Shown here: positions 45,615 through 49,136 of the stretch, piece after piece | Numbering within the stretch: position 1 is the stretch's first letter | Layout of the letters: each line of letters starts with the position of its first letter | The notes under the pieces: model-generated | Databases searched by the model: none | Seen by the model: only the letters and a program-made list of their open reading frames with translations | Told to the model about the DNA's origin: nothing | Program-made: the position numbers and the translations under genes | Source: Mycobacterium palustre | GTDB taxonomy: Bacteria > Actinomycetota > Actinomycetes > Mycobacteriales > Mycobacteriaceae | Assembly (NCBI RefSeq): GCF_002101785.1 | Contig: NZ_LQPJ01000118.1 | Coordinates: forward strand, 1 to 49,136 | DNA length: 49,136 nt | Direction: 5' to 3'

Positions 45615-45629
45615 TTGCATGAAACGCAA
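45615..45629. promoter_or_regulatory. Operator candidate TTGCA-N5-CGCAA at the tetR start
   Basis: TTGCATGAAACGCAA matches the mmpS operator core TTGCACTCAATGCAA at both arms except one base. It ends 3 bp before ATG 45612. A third TTGCA half-site follows at 45633-45637. Confidence 0.6.
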
Positions 45630-45661
45630 ACATTGCAGTGAACACGGGGGGCGCTGGGCGT

Positions 45662-46585
45662 TCACCGCTCGGCGAGCGCCTCCCGCAGATGGGCGCATTG
45701 ACTGGCGAAGAACTTCACCGAAACAGGGGCCTTCTCCGCGATCTGGTCGAACGCGTGGAATGCGCCGGGGACGATTTCCTCATGCACGGCCACACCCGCC
45801 TCGCGAAGCCGCCGCGCGTATTCCAGGCACTCACGATGGAACAGGTCCAAGGTTCCCACCCCGATCCACGCCGGGGCCAGCCCCGTCAGGTCCTCCCGGC
45901 GCGCCGGCGCGGCCTCTCGCGGATCCGCTCCGTTGAGATACCACCGCCAGGCGAGCTGGTTGTCGCTGTCGGTCCACATGATTCGTTTGCGCCCGTCGCC
46001 GTTCGCGCCCGTGCGGTCGTCGAGCATCGGATACACGAGCATCTGGAAGGCAAGGTCGATTTCCTTGCGATCGTGCGCCCGCTGGGCCACCGCCGCCGCG
46101 AAATGCCCACCGGCGCTTGCCCCGCCGACCGCCACGCGGGCCGGGTTTACCCATGACCGGCCGGCGAGCCACCGTAGCGCGGCATAACAGTCCTCGACCG
46201 GTGTCGGGTAGGGGTGTTCCGGCGCCAGCCGGTGGTCTACCGCCGCGACCGCCACACCGGTGAGGAAGGAAAGCTTGCGCAGGAACTTGTCGTCCTGGGC
46301 GGCGTGACCCATGATCGTGCCGCCGCCGTGGATCCACAACATCGCCGGCGCCCGCGGGGGAAGGCCGGCCGGGCGATGCAGCCGAACGGTGACGTGCTCG
46401 TTGACCGCGGCGACCGGCACGTTGCGGAGGCGGCCGCCGTTGCCCATCAGGTTCATCAGCGCGCGCTGGACCTTGTAGCCGCGGTGCAGAGCATATCCGC
46501 GCGGCAGGAATCGGGCCGCCTTGCGCAGCCCGGGATCCAGCACTTGCCGCGAGGTAAACGCGTTGTCCGCGAATGTTCTTGCCAT
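45662..46585 (-). CDS. Alpha/beta hydrolase (HSL/lipase-IV type esterase)
   Basis: 307 residues from ATG 46585, with GGGAG about 16 nt upstream and AAAG nearer; the frame extends 24 codons further but without family sequence. The oxyanion motif is WIHGGGTIMG, the nucleophile elbow is GGASAGG, the acidic residue lies in GVGTLDLFHRE and the His in PGAFHAFD. It hydrolyses short- to medium-chain esters. It is upstream of tetR by about 50 nt on the same strand, so co-transcription with the exporter regulator is possible. Confidence 0.88.
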   Translation of the reverse strand: MARTFADNAFTSRQVLDPGLRKAARFLPRGYALHRGYKVQRALMNLMGNGGRLRNVPVAAVNEHVTVRLHRPAGLPPRAPAMLWIHGGGTIMGHAAQDDKFLRKLSFLTGVAVAAVDHRLAPEHPYPTPVEDCYAALRWLAGRSWVNPARVAVGGASAGGHFAAAVAQRAHDRKEIDLAFQMLVYPMLDDRTGANGDGRKRIMWTDSDNQLAWRWYLNGADPREAAPARREDLTGLAPAWIGVGTLDLFHRECLEYARRLREAGVAVHEEIVPGAFHAFDQIAEKAPVSVKFFASQCAHLREALAER

Positions 46586-46696
46586 GGCGTGCTTTCTGCT
46601 CCCTGCGCTGGCCCACGCTGACCATACCGGACGCGAACGCTGCCGATGGGCATTCACCGACCGATTCGACCCTTCCTGAAGAGGGTAAACGGGGTC

Positions 46697-47618
46697 GTGC
46701 CTTCGTCCCTGGCCAAAATCATTAACGTCCTCGATCCCCGCACCGGCGACGCCGTCGCGCAGGTTCCCGTCGCCGAACCGTCGGACTGTGACGAAGCCGT
46801 CCGGCGCGCCGCGAAAGCCGCCGGCGCCTGGGCCCGCACGCCGCCCGCCGAGCGGGCCGCCGCACTCGCCGCCGCCGCGGACGACGTCCGCGCCGCCGCC
46901 GACGAGCTGGCCGAGCTCAACGAACGGGAGACCGGCAAACTGTGCGACGACGCGCGTGGTGGTGTGGACGCCGGAGTCGGCACCCTGCTGCAGTACGCGC
47001 AGCTAGGACCGCTGCACCGTGGCCACTCCTTGCAGGGCGGCTGGTCGGCCACGGATCTGATGGTTCCCCAACCACGCGGCGTGGTCGCGGTGCTGACGCC
47101 GTGGAACGATCCCGTCGCGGTGGCCGCCGGGCTGCTGGGCGCGGCGCTGGTGACCGGCAACACCGTGGTGCATAAACCCAGTGAGCGCTGCCCGCAGACC
47201 GGTCGGCGGTTCGCCGAGCTGATCGGTGCCCACCTGCCCGATGGCGCGCTGGAGATCGTCGACGGCGACGCGGACCCCGGGTGGGCGGCCGGGCAGACCG
47301 CGCTGGGTGCCTTCGCCAACGCCGGGCAGATCTGTGTGTCGGTGGAACGCGTCTACGTGGTGCGGCCGATCGCCGAGGCCTTCGTCGACGCGCTGGTCGA
47401 CGAGGCGGCGTCGTGGTCCGACCGGATCGGACCGCTGGTCGACGAGCGCCACCGGGAGCATGTCCACGCCCACGTCGGGGACGCGAGGCGGCGGGGCGTC
47501 AGAGCCGCGCGGGGCCAGCGGCACCGGCTTCGGGTTCGGTCCCGAGCTGCTCGACGAGATGACCGCGACGAAGGTGGTGCACTGGTCGCCGTTGCCGTCG
47601 CGCGCCGGCGCTCGTTGA
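46697..47618 (+). pseudogene. Aldehyde dehydrogenase gene with two internal deletions
   Basis: From GTG 46697 (PSSLAKIINVLDPRTGDAVAQ) the N-terminal cofactor domain is good up to VVHKPSERCPQTG and LEIVDGDADPGWAAGQTALG. There an in-frame gap removes the segment that should carry the catalytic Glu, although the Cys in NAGQICVS remains. A second break near 47485-47495 joins HVGDA in one frame to PRGASGTGFGFGPELLDEMT in another. That is the true C-terminus, ending near TKVVHWSPLPSRAGAR at 47618. About 307 codons remain of an expected 450-490. The product would be inactive. Confidence 0.85.
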
Positions 47619-47626
47619 GATGCGCG

Positions 47627-48229
47627 TCACGAGGCGCGCTCCAGGTCGAGCAGGACGCGCTTGGCGGCGGGCCCGCCGCGGTAGGACCCCGCGGTCCCGT
47701 CGGAACGGATCACCCGGTGGCACGGCACGAAGATCGGGATCGGGTTGGTGGCGCAGGCGGTGCCGACGGCGCGCACGGCCTTGGGGGAGCCGGACAGCCG
47801 GGCCAGCGTGGCGTAGCTGGCGGTCGCGCCGTAGCCCACGCCGGCGTTGAGTTGTTCTAGCACGGCGCGTCGAAACCCTTGCGACAGCGACCAATCCAGG
47901 GCGATGTCGAAGCGGCGGCGGCGCCCGGCGAGGTACTCGTCGAGCTGACGCACGATCGGATCCAGCCGCGCCGGGGCTTCCAGCACCCGCGGGCTGACGC
48001 GCTCGGCGAGGCTTTGCAGCACGCCGGCGTGGTCCTCGTTGCCGAACGCCACCCGCAGCAAACCGCGCGGAGTCGCCGCCAGCAGGAGCGGACCGACAAC
48101 GGAATCGACTGTGCGATAAGCGATGTCGAGTAGGTCACCGTCCAGGGCTGCCCGCTCCAGGCGGGCGTGCAGGCGACGCAGGTGATCCTGGTCGACGGGG
48201 TAGTGCCGGGTGAGGTCGGGGGTGGTCAT
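47627..48229 (-). CDS. ogt: Methylated-DNA-protein-cysteine methyltransferase
   Basis: 200 residues from ATG 48229. The C-terminal DNA-binding/active-site domain has GTACATNPIPIFVPCHRVI, where the Cys of PCHR accepts the alkyl group, and SYRGGPAAKRVLLDLE. It repairs O6-alkylguanine directly and irreversibly. The N-terminal 90 residues are longer than minimal Ogt. It overlaps an ECF sigma gene upstream by 4 nt, so the two are coupled. The stop is 9 bp from the end of the convergent aldehyde dehydrogenase relic. Confidence 0.9.
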   Translation of the reverse strand: MTTPDLTRHYPVDQDHLRRLHARLERAALDGDLLDIAYRTVDSVVGPLLLAATPRGLLRVAFGNEDHAGVLQSLAERVSPRVLEAPARLDPIVRQLDEYLAGRRRRFDIALDWSLSQGFRRAVLEQLNAGVGYGATASYATLARLSGSPKAVRAVGTACATNPIPIFVPCHRVIRSDGTAGSYRGGPAAKRVLLDLERAS

Positions 48230-48732
48230 CGGTGGCTCCTAGCGCTGTCGACGAGGGGGTAGGTGCGTCGAAGGGTGGCGATCCCGTCGGCGGCGGCGCG
48301 CCGGGCGGCCGCGACGGTGCTGTCGAGGATCACCGCGATCTCCGCATAGGGCAGTCCGCCCAGATAGTGGTAGGCCACGGCCTGGCGCTGCTTGGGCGGC
48401 AGCGCGCCGACCGCGGCGTCGAGGTCCAAGTCGCGGGCATCGGCGCGCTGCGGTGCGGCGGCCTCGGGGGGATCGGCGACGGGGACGGCCCGTCGTGACG
48501 CGGCGCGGGTGATGTCGATGGCCTTGCGGTGCGCGATCGTGACCAGCCACGCCTCGACGTTGGCGCCGGCGGGCAGTTGCGGATAGGCCTGCAGCGCGGC
48601 CAAAAACGTATCCGACCAGGCGTCGTCGGCGTCCGCGTGGCCGACCACGGCACGAACCACCCGCCACACCGCGGCGCCGTGACGCGTCACCACGGCCTCG
48701 AACGGCGGCTTGACGGGCTTGCCCACATTCAC
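48226..48732 (-). CDS. ECF-type sigma factor coupled to ogt
   Basis: 168 residues from GTG 48732. Region 2 reads ADADDAWSDTFLAALQAYPQ, then VEAWLVTIAHRKAIDITRAA. Region 4 reads ALPPKQRQAVAYHYLGGLPYAEIAVIL. There is no anti-sigma gene beside it. The ATGA overlap with ogt suggests it controls, or is induced with, alkylation repair, which is inference. Confidence 0.82.
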   Translation of the reverse strand: MNVGKPVKPPFEAVVTRHGAAVWRVVRAVVGHADADDAWSDTFLAALQAYPQLPAGANVEAWLVTIAHRKAIDITRAASRRAVPVADPPEAAAPQRADARDLDLDAAVGALPPKQRQAVAYHYLGGLPYAEIAVILDSTVAAARRAAADGIATLRRTYPLVDSARSHR

Positions 48733-48891
48733 TACGAGTCACCGATGCGTTCGGATAGGCATTGGAGTTCCTTGTGCAGAAGGTAAACGACCTTTATCGG
48801 GAAGACGCCCGGGCGTCACAAAACGTGAGATGCGCGGGATCTGAGTAGTTCTACGGATTTGGCGGACGCGGGCCCGCCGCATGCTGGTTGC

Positions 48892-49074
48892 ATGAACCTC
48901 CCCAACAACATTTCGAAGAACACCGCCGCCTTTTTCGTTCAGGCCGCCGTCGCGTTCGGCGTCAGCTTCCTTTCCGCCCTCGGCGGGATCTTCTACCTCC
49001 CGCTTGACCCCTGGCAGCGGCTGTTCCTCGGGATCACCGTTCTGTTCCTGGTCTCTAGCTGTACCCGGCCATAA
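48892..49074 (+). CDS. YiaAB two-helix membrane protein, apparently truncated
   Basis: 60 residues from ATG 48892 (MNLPNNISKNTAAFFVQAAV). It has two hydrophobic helices separated by GGIFYLPLDPWQRLF, the YiaAB signature. Family members usually continue after SSC with FTLAK and a charged tail of 30 or more residues. Here the frame ends TRP-stop directly after SSC, so the 3' end looks cut or shifted. The function of the family is unknown. Confidence 0.72.
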   Translation: MNLPNNISKNTAAFFVQAAVAFGVSFLSALGGIFYLPLDPWQRLFLGITVLFLVSSCTRP

Positions 49075-49136
49075 CGTTGGTTACAGGCGGCTGATGGGTG
49101 GTAGGCCGCTGAGTGCGCTGTGGCGGCGTTGAGTGT
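49075..49136. other. Right edge, no gene identified
   Basis: The last 62 bases follow an abrupt end of the YiaAB-like frame. I recognise no gene or element end in them; sequence beyond the window is needed. Confidence 0.4.

Overview
The window is high-GC actinobacterial DNA, and its gene content points to a non-tuberculous Mycobacterium. From memory of the M. tuberculosis gene order, roughly the first 22.7 kb follows the block Rv2048c to Rv2037c. It holds the 3' end of pks12, an Rv2047c-type fusion protein, lppI, lipT, pncA, an Rv2042c-like gene, a four-gene sugar ABC transporter and a patatin. This backbone carries extra genes absent from that block: a kinase/lipocalin-like fusion, gluconokinase, a DoxX protein with 22-residue repeats, and a DoxX-like gene divergent from an ECF sigma factor. 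No species can be named from the sequence alone.

Layout. 1-7.9 kb: pks12 second module and the epimerase/phospho-swivel fusion. 7.9-16 kb: a membrane protein, LppI, LipT, the kinase fusion, GntK, the DoxX repeat protein, PncA and a SnoaL-like protein. 16-22.7 kb: a DoxX-like gene with a possible leader peptide, then a tightly overlapping run of ECF sigma, sugar-binding lipoprotein, two permeases, ATPase and patatin. 23-24.1 kb: DUF3349 and DUF3097 proteins. 24.4-27.9 kb: an apparent operon of OsmC, acyl-CoA dehydrogenase-like protein, ECF sigma, small zinc-finger anti-sigma-like protein and FNT channel. 27.9-32.3 kb: a three-gene aromatic meta-cleavage operon divergent from a TetR gene, with a palindrome-dense operator region between them. 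32.3-35.6 kb: PNPOx-like protein, acyltransferase and aldo/keto reductase.

From 35.6 to 41.3 kb there is a patch of gene decay (a broken NAD-epimerase, a frameshifted SnoaL gene, a DUF732 remnant) among intact genes: an epimerase, an acyl-CoA dehydrogenase, a hotdog-like protein and fabG3. From 41.4 to 46.6 kb lies an mmpS-mmpL export pair with a TetR gene, and matching TTGCA-N5-YGCAA palindromes sit in front of both. A lipase-like hydrolase precedes the TetR gene. The right end has an aldehyde dehydrogenase broken by internal deletions, an ogt gene overlapping an ECF sigma gene, and a YiaAB-like gene that stops early.

The best candidates for undescribed biology are the FNT/OsmC/ECF/anti-sigma operon, the fusion next to pks12 that pairs an epimerase fold with a phosphotransfer swivel but no ATP-grasp, the apolipoprotein-like repeats on a DoxX membrane protein, and several new operator candidates.
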